A DNA stretch of 64,000 nt from Phragmites australis (taxonomy: Eukaryota; Streptophyta; Magnoliopsida; Poales; Poaceae): NCBI RefSeq assembly GCF_958298935.1, contig NC_084941.1:18078001-18142000 (forward strand), given 5' to 3'. A program made the position numbers and the translations under genes. The notes beneath the pieces were generated by a model. The model did no database searches. It had not been told where the DNA came from and was given only the letters and a program-made list of their open reading frames with translations. Below are positions 55,183 to 64,000 of this stretch, piece after piece (positions within the stretch are counted from its first letter, which is position 1; each line of letters opens with the position of its first letter).

Positions 55183-57270
55183 ATGGCACCACCAATCACC
55201 GATCCGGTGCAAGTGCCAGAAGGAGATGTGCCACCATCAAACATTGAAGAAGGTAGCCTTAGCAACTACCTCAACTTGGATCAAACAGACTCCTATGGAT
55301 GAATGCATTTGTTGTACATATTATTGTATAGGTTCTCAATACTTTTTTTGCTTATATGTAGATGCCTGATGCTTTGGAGGGTCATGACAACGATCAATCC
55401 TAGGAGCGGCATCGTGTTTGAGGTCCCTCAAAGATGCCTGAGGGATGATAATTTATCATCACGGAGGTCTCACCATTTGGGGGGCCAACTGCACCAGAGA
55501 AAGTTCTGGGACCGTACAAGTTAGTTTGTAGGATAGCTGTGAAGGATCATGTGCCCATCAGCTACATATTGTGGACTGGTGAATGAGGTGATCCGCACAT
55601 GGTTACTCATTCAATGAAGAATGGCATCTTGTGGCCCATCAAATTAGGGAAGTTGGAGTTTACTAAAGAGACAGATATGGAAGTAGTTAAGCGTAAGGCG
55701 CTAGTGATCATGTGCCTTTTATTTAAGAATTGGAAGGGTACACTGAATAAAACCTATGTGCAGAAAAGTACATATTTCAACAAATGGCTGCAATTACAAG
55801 ATCATTGGCAAGACTTTGTGGAGTACAGGTTGTCAAAAAGAAGCATAAAAGTTGAGTGAGGTGAACAAAGCAAATTCGAAGAAGAACTTTTACCCCCACA
55901 AAGTCGGCAGTCGTGGGTACGTGAGGAAAGAATAGCAATGGCAACATGAGCTAGATGAACTACAAGAGAGAGATGTCACACCTGAGATGGAGGGCTGGGG
56001 CGAATGATCGACGTGCTTCTTTCGTGGGAGGGGTGCTTCTTACTCATTTGATGGAAGCTTATGTTTTACAACCTCCAAAGATTAGAAAGTGACGCAAACT
56101 CTTGTAAAAAGGATTGCGGACACCCACAAGCAGTCTGGATAAAGCTCTTTCAAGCCAGATAGGGATAGGGACGAGTTTACATCGGCCCTGGGAAATAAGA
56201 AGCACGGTGGTCGCACATGACGCATTGGTGTGATGGGTTTGAAATATAGATTCCTATGCGCCGTTGATAGTTACAAGAGTCGAAAGAGATCCCAACCAGA
56301 GCAAGACAAGCTAGGATGATGAACAAGCTAAGATGATGAACATGCTTGAACTTGCGCTACAACATGAGAGGGAATAGACAAACATAAAATTAATACAAGT
56401 AGTATAGGAAGCCATCAGGCTTGAACAGGGAGCCATTAGGAGCTTATAGGAATAGTCGGCATTGTCTCCTAATGTTGTGCGCTCCAGCCCTAGTTGTCGT
56501 CGGAGTAGCTGTGCATCCACAAGAGTTCCAGGAGCTAACTCCATCACTTATCCTGTTGACCACATCACACCACGGTACCATGTGAACTACACATTGGTGC
56601 TAATAAGATTACCATCAAGGTGGCTTCCGGCGTGGCTTATCCCTGCGGTGCCCATGAACTTTTGCACGGACGTCCGATACCCGAGGGCTATGCTGTGGTC
56701 AAAGGAAATGAGGCAGTTGACCACTACTGTCATGTTGAGGTGGATTACCCTGTAGAGAAGAGGGAGAACACTATATGAGAGAATGAGCACACATCATCAT
56801 GTGGGAGAAGGCCTACATAGTGTTTCCACCAAGGATAGCTCCCAAGAACCTCTACTCCCTATGAACAACCCGAGCCATCATCGCCTTGTAGATCTCCCTC
56901 TCCTCAACCATCCCCCAGAAGAAGTCCATGTCCTCAACCATCTCCTCAAAGAAGTCCACCGCTCAAGAAGCCAACACCATCAAGAAGGTAGGCATCATCT
57001 CAGAAAACACGATCAGGTTCCGCAGCATCCAAGAATACGACATCATCTAAGAAGTCGGTGCCATCTAAGAAGTTGGCGGAACCCAAGGATGTCTATTCAC
57101 TTAATCCTGAGCGAACCAAAAAGATTATGGACGCCAATGTAACGGCTCATTTCCAATCTCTAGCACCTCCACCAAAGCCTGTTGTGCTTGAAGATAGCAT
57201 GAATTTTTTCATGAATATAGCCAAAGTTAAACAGACAGGGGCGGCATCAAGTAAGGCACCCCACTAACTA
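55183..57270 (+). pseudogene. CACTA second gene, N-terminal part: Transposase_24 and DUF8039-like region
   Basis: A CT-rich leader (55040-55110) precedes ATG 55183; 39 codons then run to a stop near a probable intron ending in TATGTAG at 55361. Next come EKVLGPYKLVCRIAVKD and KRKALVIMCLLFKNWKGTLN (to 55859), then the Transposase_24 signature across frames: YPHKVGSRGYVRKE, SFKPDRDRDEFTSALGNKKH and GVMGLKYRFLCAV (about 55890-56270). A block beginning TYPVDHITPRYHVNYT (56530 onward) resembles the nucleic-acid-binding-like region of these proteins. A Ser/Pro/Lys-rich linker and SLNPERTKKIMDANVTAHFQ lead to 57270. Many stops and frameshifts. Confidence 0.8.
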
Positions 57271-57284
57271 TGAATGCATCAGCA

Positions 57285-59097
57285 AGAAGTAGGCCAAGAG
57301 AAAATTAGGTCCAATCATTGAGGATGCTCTAAACATTAGAGACTTCCTGGCTGATTCTAGATTAATAGCAAAGGAACTAGCACAGCTTGTTACTGGAGCA
57401 GAAATCCCAAATTTGGATGTTAGATGGTCATTTGAGTTGGGCAAACATTTGGTCAAACCAGATATAGAAAATAACCTTACAACTCAAATGCATCGATTAC
57501 ATCTGTGGTACTTGGACCAGTCCAGGTAGGGTATAGAGGCATTCCTCGTAAGATACATAGATGAATATTTCCTCAACGGGGATAACTTCTTCTGGGTGAA
57601 ATTCGACTGCTTGTATGAATTGTACCACGAAGATGATCTCGAGCTGTCCTTAATCAGAGCATGGATTCTGTAAGTGGATTATGTATATAGTTCATGTTAT
57701 ACGATCTTGTACCTTGAAATTGCATGGCTAACTTCTATCTTTCGTAAAATGGAGATCCAGACATGCAGACAAGAATTAGATAATAAAGTAGGATTCATCA
57801 ATCCTGAGCTTGTCAATGTGGAACTTGTAAAGATGAATCCAGACTTCACCGAGGACTACTTATTGAAGTGTCTGCTTCACCACCAGCACAAGAAATTCAT
57901 ACTCTTACCTTACAGTTTTGAGTACGTGTTTGCTTGCCAGGGTGTTCTGCTTTTATGGGCAACTCACCTTGAAATTGCATGGCTAACTTCTCTCTTTTGT
58001 AAAATGGAGATCCAAACATGCAAACAAGAATTAGATAATAAAGTAGGATTCATCGATCGTGGGCTTGTCAATGAGGAATTTGTAAAGACGAATCTAGACT
58101 TCACCGAGGACTACTTCTTGAAGTGACTGCTTCACCACCAACACAAGGAATTCATACTCTTACCCTACAGCTTTGAGTACATATTTACTTGCCAGGGCAT
58201 TATGCTTTTACGGGCAACTCGATTCTGGTGCTAATTTGGTATGGTGTGACATATTTCTGCAATTTTCATTGGATCCTTCTTATCATCCACCCAGACTTGA
58301 GCAAGATTATTGTCTTGGACTCACAAAAGAGAGATGATTCAACTTACCAATACCTCATCGACATGCTAAAAAGTAAACTTGTTCATTTAATCTTCACGTC
58401 TATTGCATCTAAGTTTAATTAGTATTCATATTCATGTACCAGGAAGCAGTACATACAGGATACTGCAAAAAGATTGTTGTCTACTTTCCATACATGATCC
58501 AGTATGATGTAAAAACTAACTTCCTGGTACCCAATGAATATTCATGTCTTACATTTCCTACTAAATAAAAAAGTTCAATTCATTATACTGATGAATCGTT
58601 TCCTATTGAAGTGTATGAGGTAGCCACCCGACAACAATCTCTGTGGGTTCTATGTTCCTACTTTCATGCACGTATTCAGCGGAGACGAAGATGCTATCAG
58701 GTTTAATAATGTTGAGGTATAAAATTACATATCGATGCCTTCTTTTTAATTTGGGGCTTTTGCAAGAATGCCACTTGAATGACAATTCTAGTGGTATTTT
58801 TGTAATTTTTTAGTGGTGAGTTTGCAATAACGGTTCAAAACAGTGGCAAATTTACAATTGTCCCTTTTAATTTCTATATGTGTTCAAGGACTAATTCTTT
58901 CGATTCTTCAAATGCAACACTTCAAACAACGCACAAGTGTCATACTCTCTATGGAAATACATGCTATTGAAGAACAGATAGTCAGGTTCTTTAATGGACA
59001 TGTTATCAACCCAAATGGCGAGTTCATGAAACTATTGTGCCGTCAACGCATAAGAGACCTTCAGATGACACCATACCTTCTAGTACAGAGTATGTGA
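57285..59097 (+). pseudogene. CACTA second gene, C-terminal Ulp1/C48-like protease domain
   Basis: 57285-57672 reads LGPIIEDALNIRDFLADSRL...WFVKFD-type lead-in to SLIRAWIL. The protease domain follows: METQTC-type exon (here MEIQTCRQELDNKVGFI ... KKFILLPYSFEY), HWILLIIHPDLSKIIVLDSQ (catalytic His and Asp) and, after an intron, QPPDNNLCGFYV (Gln-region and catalytic Cys, about 58625-58660), so the triad residues can all be seen. The C-terminal block EEQIVRFFNGHVINPNGEF ends before 59097. A 257-bp tandem duplication repeats the MEIQTC exon. Stops after SR (57528) and between blocks. Ulp1-like proteases remove SUMO from proteins; their role in transposons is unknown. Confidence 0.82.
57711..58224 (+). 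repeat. 257-bp tandem duplication of a protease exon
   Basis: The unit from ACCTTGAAATTGCATGGCTA (57711) to TTTTATGGGCAACTC recurs from 57968. Each contains the exon MEIQTC(R/K)QELDNKVGFI ... HHQHK(K/E)FILLPYSFEY with some flanking intron. The two copies differ at scattered sites and the second has an in-frame TGA after FLK. Confidence 0.9.
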
Positions 59098-59229
59098 TAA
59101 GGAAGAAGTCTACTAGGGGGTTTGACAGCGTATATATGTTCAAATGACACCATATTAATGAAGGACATTAATTACTATGTATTAATGAAGGTGTCTTTAT
59201 TATTATTTACATTAATTATGTGTCTCATT

Positions 59230-59293
59230 GTATGCATGTATTGAGAGGGAGAGAGAGAGGAGAGGACAGAGAGGTAGGAGAGAGAGGAGAGGT
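59230..59293. repeat. (GA)n-rich microsatellite
   Basis: Purine-only GAGAGGGAGAGAGAGAGG run just inside the right subterminal region of CACTA 1. Confidence 0.85.
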
Positions 59294-59511
59294 AAAACAC
59301 TGCCGGCTAAAGTATTCAGCCTACAGTGATTCCACAGGTATCACTGTAGACTTTAAGCCTTGAGCCAGTAGTGATAATCTCCTTCATTGTTGGTTCCCTT
59401 GACTGGCAGTAATAGTCAAGGACTAACACTGCCACTTACCGACTGCTGACTCCAAAATCGGCAGTGAAGGGGGTTTTAGAGCCGGTAGTGATAGGGTTTT
59501 CTGTAGTAGTG

Positions 59512-60090
59512 TGCGACAGTGGTTTCAGTTGATTCTTGCACTGATCTTACGTGAAGTGTGCCAAACTATGCTCATTTTTTTTAAAATAGTCAAAAAACAC
59601 CCACAAATAGGGGAAAAACTAAAAGGATGAAACATTATTTCTTGGAGTCTACAGAAAAACATTGCCGATAGAAACAAATAAAACTGCATTTCTCACTGAA
59701 AAGGAAATCAGCATAGCATTAGAGAGAATAAACTTTACAGTATAGCACAAAGGTTGTGCCAGTGCTCACACAACAGCAACAACGGCCACAACACGCACAC
59801 CTGCCCGGCCCGCTATCGTGGCAGTGGCGGTGACGCGAACAGGGGCGGTCGTAGGTTGTTTGGTGTGCGGCTCATGTGGGCTCCCGCACCGGCGGCAATG
59901 AAGAAGAGCGCTAACTTGAGCTGCATCACATCGCCGCTCAGGGCCGGGTCCGGGGACTCGTCGCTGGCAGCAGGAGGAGAGGGTGGGGGCAGGGGAGGGG
60001 AAGACGCCGGGGCTGGGTACGTCTCCAATGACCCGCTCCTGATACCTTGCATAATCCACCCTACCACCGCCACTACAGCCTTATTAGCAC
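59512..60090 (-). other. Helitron interior right of CACTA 1; possible captured exon
   Basis: 59760-60075 is GC-rich and open on the minus strand (60073-59813): MAVVGWIMQGIRSGSLETYP, a Pro/Ser-rich stretch like arabinogalactan-type sequence, then KLALFFIAAGAGAHM. A second overlapping frame (60059-59766) is also open, which weakens the case. A captured 5' exon is possible; no family is assigned. Confidence 0.3.
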
Positions 60091-60165
60091 TGGGTCACTA
60101 ACTATCAGTGTCGGGTATGAAACCGGCACTTAAAATCACTATCAGCGTGCTTCTAACGGCGGCGA
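60091..60165. repeat. CACTA-type subterminal fragment
   Basis: CACTAACTATCAGTGTCGGG, AACCGGCACTTAAAATCACT and TATCAGCGTG are motifs of the CACTA 2 kind. No element ends found. Confidence 0.45.
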
Positions 60166-60668
60166 AAAAGGAGCAGTGCAGCCGGATGAAGAAGGAATAA
60201 GGAACGGTTCCATAGATTGATCAATCGTTGCTTCGATTTACGATATTTTGTCACCGGTGGATTGGAACAATCAAGCGAGGACTAGGGAAAGGAGAGGATA
60301 AAGGAGCCAACCAACGAGGAGAAAGTTTAAGATGTGATGTGCTCTGGAGAGCTCGTGAACACGGCTCATAGACGACGATCAGATGGTTCTCCTACCTTGA
60401 TTGTTTGATCCAACGGCCCTCATTTTGTTGCCGATGTGGATGTGGATCAACTTCCGAGCGCGAAATGTATGTGCTTTAGTAATATAAGATTCTAGTCAAG
60501 CTTAGCCATATACGGCCCAACCAATGTGGACCAAAGCAACTTCCTGCCTTGACCGACCAAAAACTGTATGATATATATATCTAGCTCTAAACTTATTCTC
60601 AAGTCAAGGCGCCCGACATAGCGAATCACTAGCATAGGTCTATCCCTTGGTATAGCAATGACATGAAC

Positions 60669-60823
60669 AAAATGTTGTCATGAAGATTAATAGGCTTAAG
60701 ACTACATGTGCTTCTCGTCTCTGTCTCTATATAACATCATATCATTGTCAGGTGAGGTTATATAGAGACAGAGACGAGAAGCACATGTAGTCTTAAGCCT
60801 ATTAATCTTCATGACAACATTTT
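60669..60823. repeat. 67-bp perfect inverted repeat with 21-nt loop
   Basis: Arm 60669-60735 (starting AAAATGTTGTCATGAAG, ending CTCTATATAAC) is the exact reverse complement of 60757-60823; the loop is 60736-60756. Pairing continues outward for several bases after a 2-nt bulge (GACATGAA/TTCATGTC). A transcript would form a long perfect hairpin, a shape of young MIRNA or hairpin-siRNA loci. Recent inverted duplication and an assembly or cloning palindrome are alternatives. Confidence 0.9.
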
Positions 60824-60828
60824 CATGT

Positions 60829-61740
60829 CCCTGGTATCCCTGGTCCCATTTTAAAGATATAATGCTACAATTGGTTAAAGAAAATAACCTCCAAAGAACC
60901 CGTAAATGATGGAACCAATGTTGGTTGATTTCGTGCAGGATATCATCAACATGAGACTTCTTAGTAATTGTTGGTAAACCCACGCAATACAGCACACGAT
61001 TTATTAGACAGAAAGATATAGAGATGAGTAAACTTTATCAGCCAGCAGTAGCTTCGCATACACTTGTGTGTCTTGTGAAGCTTGACTTAGGGAAGGCTGC
61101 CTAACTGTCAGTTTTGTAGTAGTTTCTCTCTAATTCTTGTAGAAGTAATGAGATTTCTCTTGCTTGATGGAGAGCATGCTGCAGTTCCCGCATCTAGCAG
61201 GGGTACCAGGTGCAGCTGGTGAATAGGTCAGAACGGGACTTGTTAAAGAGTTCCTTGCAATACCAAGTATTGCAATTAACTTCTTCCCTTGGCAGCGCCC
61301 ACAGGAAAGAGGGGAAATGACAGAGAAGCATCTAGCTGTGCAGGATTTGTTATCTGTAAAGTAAAAAAAAAAAAGATCATGTCCACAGTATCATGGTAAA
61401 CTTGCAAGGCAAGATATTGTTTAAATATGACTACGCAGATTGGCGCGCTATGCTGTGCCTGTGGAGGTTTAATTGAATTTCGAAACACTTGCTTTCTCTG
61501 AATCACAATATCTGTTGATGGAAGTAATCCATTAGGTTAGGCAACTAAGATTATTTCTGCAAGATAAGAAATGGTATGTTATAACTGGCAAAGTAGCCTG
61601 CAAAATACTTTACATGAGCAGAAATCTCATGGATTAACACAGAAAGTTGGCATCAAAACAAAAGGCCAAGGCATTGTATAAAACCCTAAACATAAACAAA
61701 AATGGTCAAAGTCCTCCTTAAATCTTAAGAATCATTAGAA
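60829..61740. other. Non-coding interval, no gene recognised
   Basis: Mixed sequence. 61160-61260 is open in several minus-strand frames at once, so coding cannot be argued. The minus ORF 60995-60702 overlaps the hairpin arm and is unassigned. Confidence 0.35.
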
Positions 61741-62537
61741 AAATCAACTATCATATGGGCGCAGGCCCAACTTTCATATTGGGTTGGGCCACCATGGCTT
61801 GACCGGCCCAGGCTGCCCTCTCTCCCTCACCCCCTCTTTTTTTTTTCCTAGCCTAGCCCAAGGTCGGCCCACTTCTCTCACTCGAGCCGGCCCAAGGCAG
61901 GCCGGCCTTCTCTTCTCCTCTTTCCCTTAGGCCGAGCTAGCCTAGCACCGGGTCTCCTTCCTCCTCCAGCTGGCACACAGCCGAGCTCTATCCTCACCTC
62001 TCCCCCAAACATCCGCTCCTCCATCTCTAGCCACTGCCCGAGATTTTTCCAGCCCAATCCGAACAGAATCTCATCCCCATCCCGTTTGAATCGATTTGGC
62101 TTTAGATTTCCGAGCGGATTCTAACTAATCGAGACTCTATCCCTTCGAGTCACTACCCTAATCCTTGCCTATATAAGGAGGGGAGGGAGGCGGGGGGAGG
62201 GCAAATCACACTATAAAAAAATGCCTTCACTGCCAGCTCTAAAGTGGCATTCACTGCGGGTTTTGGAGCCGGTAGTGGGCAACGGGCAGTGATAGTCCCC
62301 GACTATCACTGCCAGCCTAGGGACCAACAGTGAAAGTGTTATCACTCGAAAAAAAAATTACTATCATTGTCGGCTGAAGCCTTCAGCCGGCAGTTATAGT
62401 AAAAAAAATTTGAGCCAAAAAATATCGTTCCAGGTCCCCGAATCGACATTTTATGTTTTGAAAAAAAATTATTTGTGCCCAGGCACCGATCAGCCACTAC
62501 TCACCCAACCAGCCACAAGAAGGCTAATTTTTCACGC

Positions 62538-62607
62538 GCATGTGGACCAGGACTCAAACTGACAACCTCAATAGCTTGGCGTGACCTCTCTAACCATCGC
62601 ACCTCTC
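62538..62607 (-). other. tRNA-like sequence inside CACTA 4
   Basis: Minus strand: GAGGTGCGATGGTTAGAGAG (D-arm/box A-like), ACGCCAAGCTATTGAGG (anticodon-arm-like) and GTTGTCAGTTTGAGTCCTGG (T-arm/box B-like), about 70 nt in total. Stems are imperfect, so it is a tRNA-derived or tRNA-like module, not a functional tRNA. Confidence 0.45.
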
Positions 62608-62699
62608 ATTCGTTCTTGAGTATAGTAGCAAAATCAATCCTTTTGACATCTTCTTATCGAATATTTGAATGGCTATTTGGACATCTAAATTATCTTAAA

Positions 62700-63510
62700 T
62701 GAAAAAGTTATCAATTACAAAGTTGTACATCTCATCGAGTTCTACAATGTTCATATAAAGTTTGTCCCCATCCAACTCCATATTTAAGAGTTGGAATCCA
62801 ATCTGTGCAATATTCAGTAAAATAGCCACAACTTTTGCATACGGAGTCCGATTTCGACGTTCGACCTCTACTTTCGAAGCTAATGATAAGGCGCACCCAA
62901 ACAAAATACAGGTCTATAGACCTATACCTTCCTTGAACCTAAAAAAAGGCTCAGAAGATCCTCGACATGACCTCTAAAGTTTTTGTCCAATAATGTTTGG
63001 AGATATAGTGTCACATCTAAAAGTCAGTGCTGTGCAGATGTTTCATTAATCTGAGCTACCAAACTCATGATAAAAATATTTGAATTTGCAGCTTTCAACT
63101 TTGTGATCTTGTGTGTGGATTTCTCAATTATTCCTACTAGTTTTACACTAGATCTAAGCCAAAAGTTTATGGTCAAGTATGTGGCTCCCTCAGTACCAGT
63201 TTTAGACATTTATTTGTGTATCTATATTGCTTCAAATAAAAAATGATCAACTATAAAGTTGTAGATCTCATCGAGATCTATAATTTTCATATAAAATTTG
63301 TCTTCATCCGACTTTGTATGAAAAAATTATTAATTTTTTAAGATTAGCTGTCATCGACCACAGTTGAAACTTTTTTAAGATTATTTGGTTATTTAAATGA
63401 CCTCAAATTAGAAAGTTTTCAACTACAAAATTGTAGATCTCATCAATGACTACAATTTTCATGTAAATTTTTTCCCAATCCGACTTCGTATGAAAAAGTT
63501 ATGAAATTTT
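62700..63510. repeat. Interior repeats of CACTA 4
   Basis: Three diverged copies of TATCAACTA(C/T)AAAGTTGTA(C/G)ATCTCATCGAG... followed by TTCATATAAA(G/A)TTTGTC(C/T)(C/T)CATCC(A/G)ACT begin near 62708, 63247 and 63417. Each includes a short internal palindrome (GTAGATCTC...GAGATCTA in copy 2). Confidence 0.7.
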
Positions 63511-64000
63511 TAAGATATGTTATCATTCATTATTACTGTCGGCTTATCACACGAGCCGGCAATGATACCTATTATCACTACCGGTTCATAACACAAACCG
63601 ACAGTGATACTTGACGAACTATCACTGCCGGTTCGTGGCTAGAACCGACAGTGATAGTTCAGATATCACTATCGGTCGGTGTCCTCACCCAGCAGTGAAG
63701 CATGACTGTTGGCTCAAGTCTTCAGCCAGCAGTGATGCTCTTCATCACTGCCGGTTCATAAGCCACATTGACTAATTCTTCTCGCGCGGCTTTTGAACCA
63801 GCAGTGATGGGTCGGCATATATGGTTGGTTTTGTAGCAGTGTCAGATCAACGTGCTCATAGCTGAGGCCCTGCCTGACTTCACCGTGGTTTGGCATCTGT
63901 GCCGCCCACTATTGTTTCCACCGCTCCCGCCCGACACCATCATCCCCTTGTTGACCATGGTGCTCGGGCCCGCTGCTCTCCTTGGTAAGTTAAGTATGAG

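Larger units (their letters stand above)
44203..59511 (+). mobile_element. CACTA element 1, 15.3 kb, with tnp2 and Transposase_24-Ulp1 genes
   Basis: TIRs CACTGCTACAGAACC (left) and, on the minus strand, CACTACTACAGAAAACC (right). Subterminal arrays of TCACTGCCGGC / GCCGGCAGTGAT-like units lie at 44220-44470 and 59300-59500. The 3-bp flanks are TCC and TGC, one change apart, and the surrounding repeat confirms the site. Inside, in order and on the plus strand: tnp2 (interrupted by a gypsy fragment), a captured host exon, and a Transposase_24-Ulp1 gene. Both genes are broken. Confidence 0.88.
41045..60489 (-). mobile_element. Putative Helitron, minus strand, interrupted by CACTA 1
   Basis: The 3' end on the minus strand is a GC-rich hairpin (41077-41054, GGCACGG/CCGTGC with AAAAG loop) followed by TTTTCTAGT and then T at 41044, as required for Helitron insertion between A and T. 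The candidate 5' end is TCTTATATTACTAAAGCAC from 60489, preceded by A. Removing CACTA 1 leaves about 4.1 kb. It contains a well-formed host exon (41327-41584) and other GC-rich fragments, typical of gene-capturing Helitrons. No Rep/helicase is seen, so it would be non-autonomous. Pairing of the two ends is inferred. Confidence 0.5.
62209..63841. mobile_element. CACTA element 4, non-autonomous, TSD TCA
   Basis: Begins CACTATAAAAAAATGCC and ends TTTTGTAGCAGTG (minus strand CACTGCTACAAAACC), flanked by TCA on both sides (62206-62208, 63842-63844). Subterminal arrays of TCACTGCC(A/G)G / GCCGGCAGTGA at 62225-62400 and 63535-63830. Interior has three copies of an AACTACAAAGTTGTAGATCT-CATCGAG-type repeat (near 62708, 63250, 63420) and no transposase. 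1,633 bp. Confidence 0.92.
61741..64000 (+). promoter_or_regulatory. Promoter/leader region (probable gypsy LTR) split by CACTA 4
   Basis: 61741-62208 is rich in GGCCCA/GGCCGG motifs, has GAATCGATTTGGCTTTAGATTTC and GAGACTCTATCCCTTCGAGTC, and a clear TATA element GCCTATATAAGGAGG at 62167-62181. After the CACTA, 63845-64000 resumes as GC-rich transcribed-type sequence ending CTCCTTGGTAAGTTAAG, a good splice donor. The composition recalls U3-R-leader of grass gypsy LTRs, though a host promoter is possible. The CACTA interrupts about 30 bp downstream of the TATA box. Confidence 0.5.

Noticed and set aside
62538..62607. Functional tRNA gene
   Set aside because: Stems are too imperfect and it lies inside a transposon; kept only as a tRNA-like module.
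1..64000. CRISPR arrays, operons, riboswitches or prokaryotic promoters
   Set aside because: Eukaryotic nuclear DNA with introns, LTRs and MITEs; the tandem repeats seen lack the regular repeat-spacer pattern.
1..64000. Endogenous pararetrovirus or other integrated plant virus
   Set aside because: All reverse transcriptase, integrase and protease blocks read as Copia, gypsy or LINE; no viral coat, movement or replicase motif was seen.

Overview
The window looks like a transposon-dense block of nuclear DNA from a grass (Poaceae), probably panicoid; species cannot be resolved. Supporting signs: a GC-rich single-exon gene of monocot type, grass-type LTRs (TGTCGG...CCGACA; TGTCACACCCC with many 'GGTCTGACCGC' motifs; Angela-like LTRs with 'ATATGCCCTAG'), CACTA ends with 'CACTGCCGGC'-type subterminal repeats, Stowaway MITEs and an antisense Transposase_28 gene inside a Ty3/gypsy element. 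Only one gene appears intact: a multi-pass membrane protein at 12021-13013 (+). Almost everything else is mobile DNA in layered insertions.

Layout. 1-4224: 3' part of a plus-oriented Ty3/gypsy element whose internal region carries a decayed antisense gene with its own TATA box and intron, then its 1.45-kb LTR. 4225-8860: mostly non-coding, with two Stowaway/mariner MITEs, a hAT MITE with an 8-bp target duplication and a LINE tail. 8861-10748: a TRIM-like miniature LTR element whose 5' LTR is split by a gypsy solo LTR flanked by GTAGC. 11-13 kb: a LINE zinc-binding fragment and the membrane-protein gene. 14.4-16.5 kb: unresolved repetitive DNA.

16552-30137 is a nest at least three layers deep: a plus-strand Copia element (gag, then protease/integrase/partial RT) is split by a Tekay/Del-type gypsy LTR, itself split by a minus-strand Angela-like Copia element with both LTRs. 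30901-39933 is a Mutator-like element (MULE) with a spliced but broken transposase; a 4.7-kb CACTA element sits inside its left terminal repeat (TSD CTT).

41045-60489 is bounded by Helitron-like ends on the minus strand (hairpin + CTAGT; 5' TC) and contains an intact-looking host exon. A 15.3-kb CACTA (44203-59511) is inserted in it, with a tnp2 transposase gene interrupted by a Tekay-like gypsy fragment, a captured host exon, and a second gene joining Transposase_24 with a Ulp1/C48 protease domain that contains a tandemly duplicated exon. 60669-60823 is a 67-bp perfect inverted repeat with a 21-nt loop. 62209-63841 is a non-autonomous CACTA with TSD TCA, inserted just downstream of a TATA box.

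All boundaries and family calls come from reading motifs, terminal repeats and target duplications by eye; no database search was run. Every transposon protein gene shows stops, frameshifts or lost catalytic residues, so none is likely to be autonomous now.
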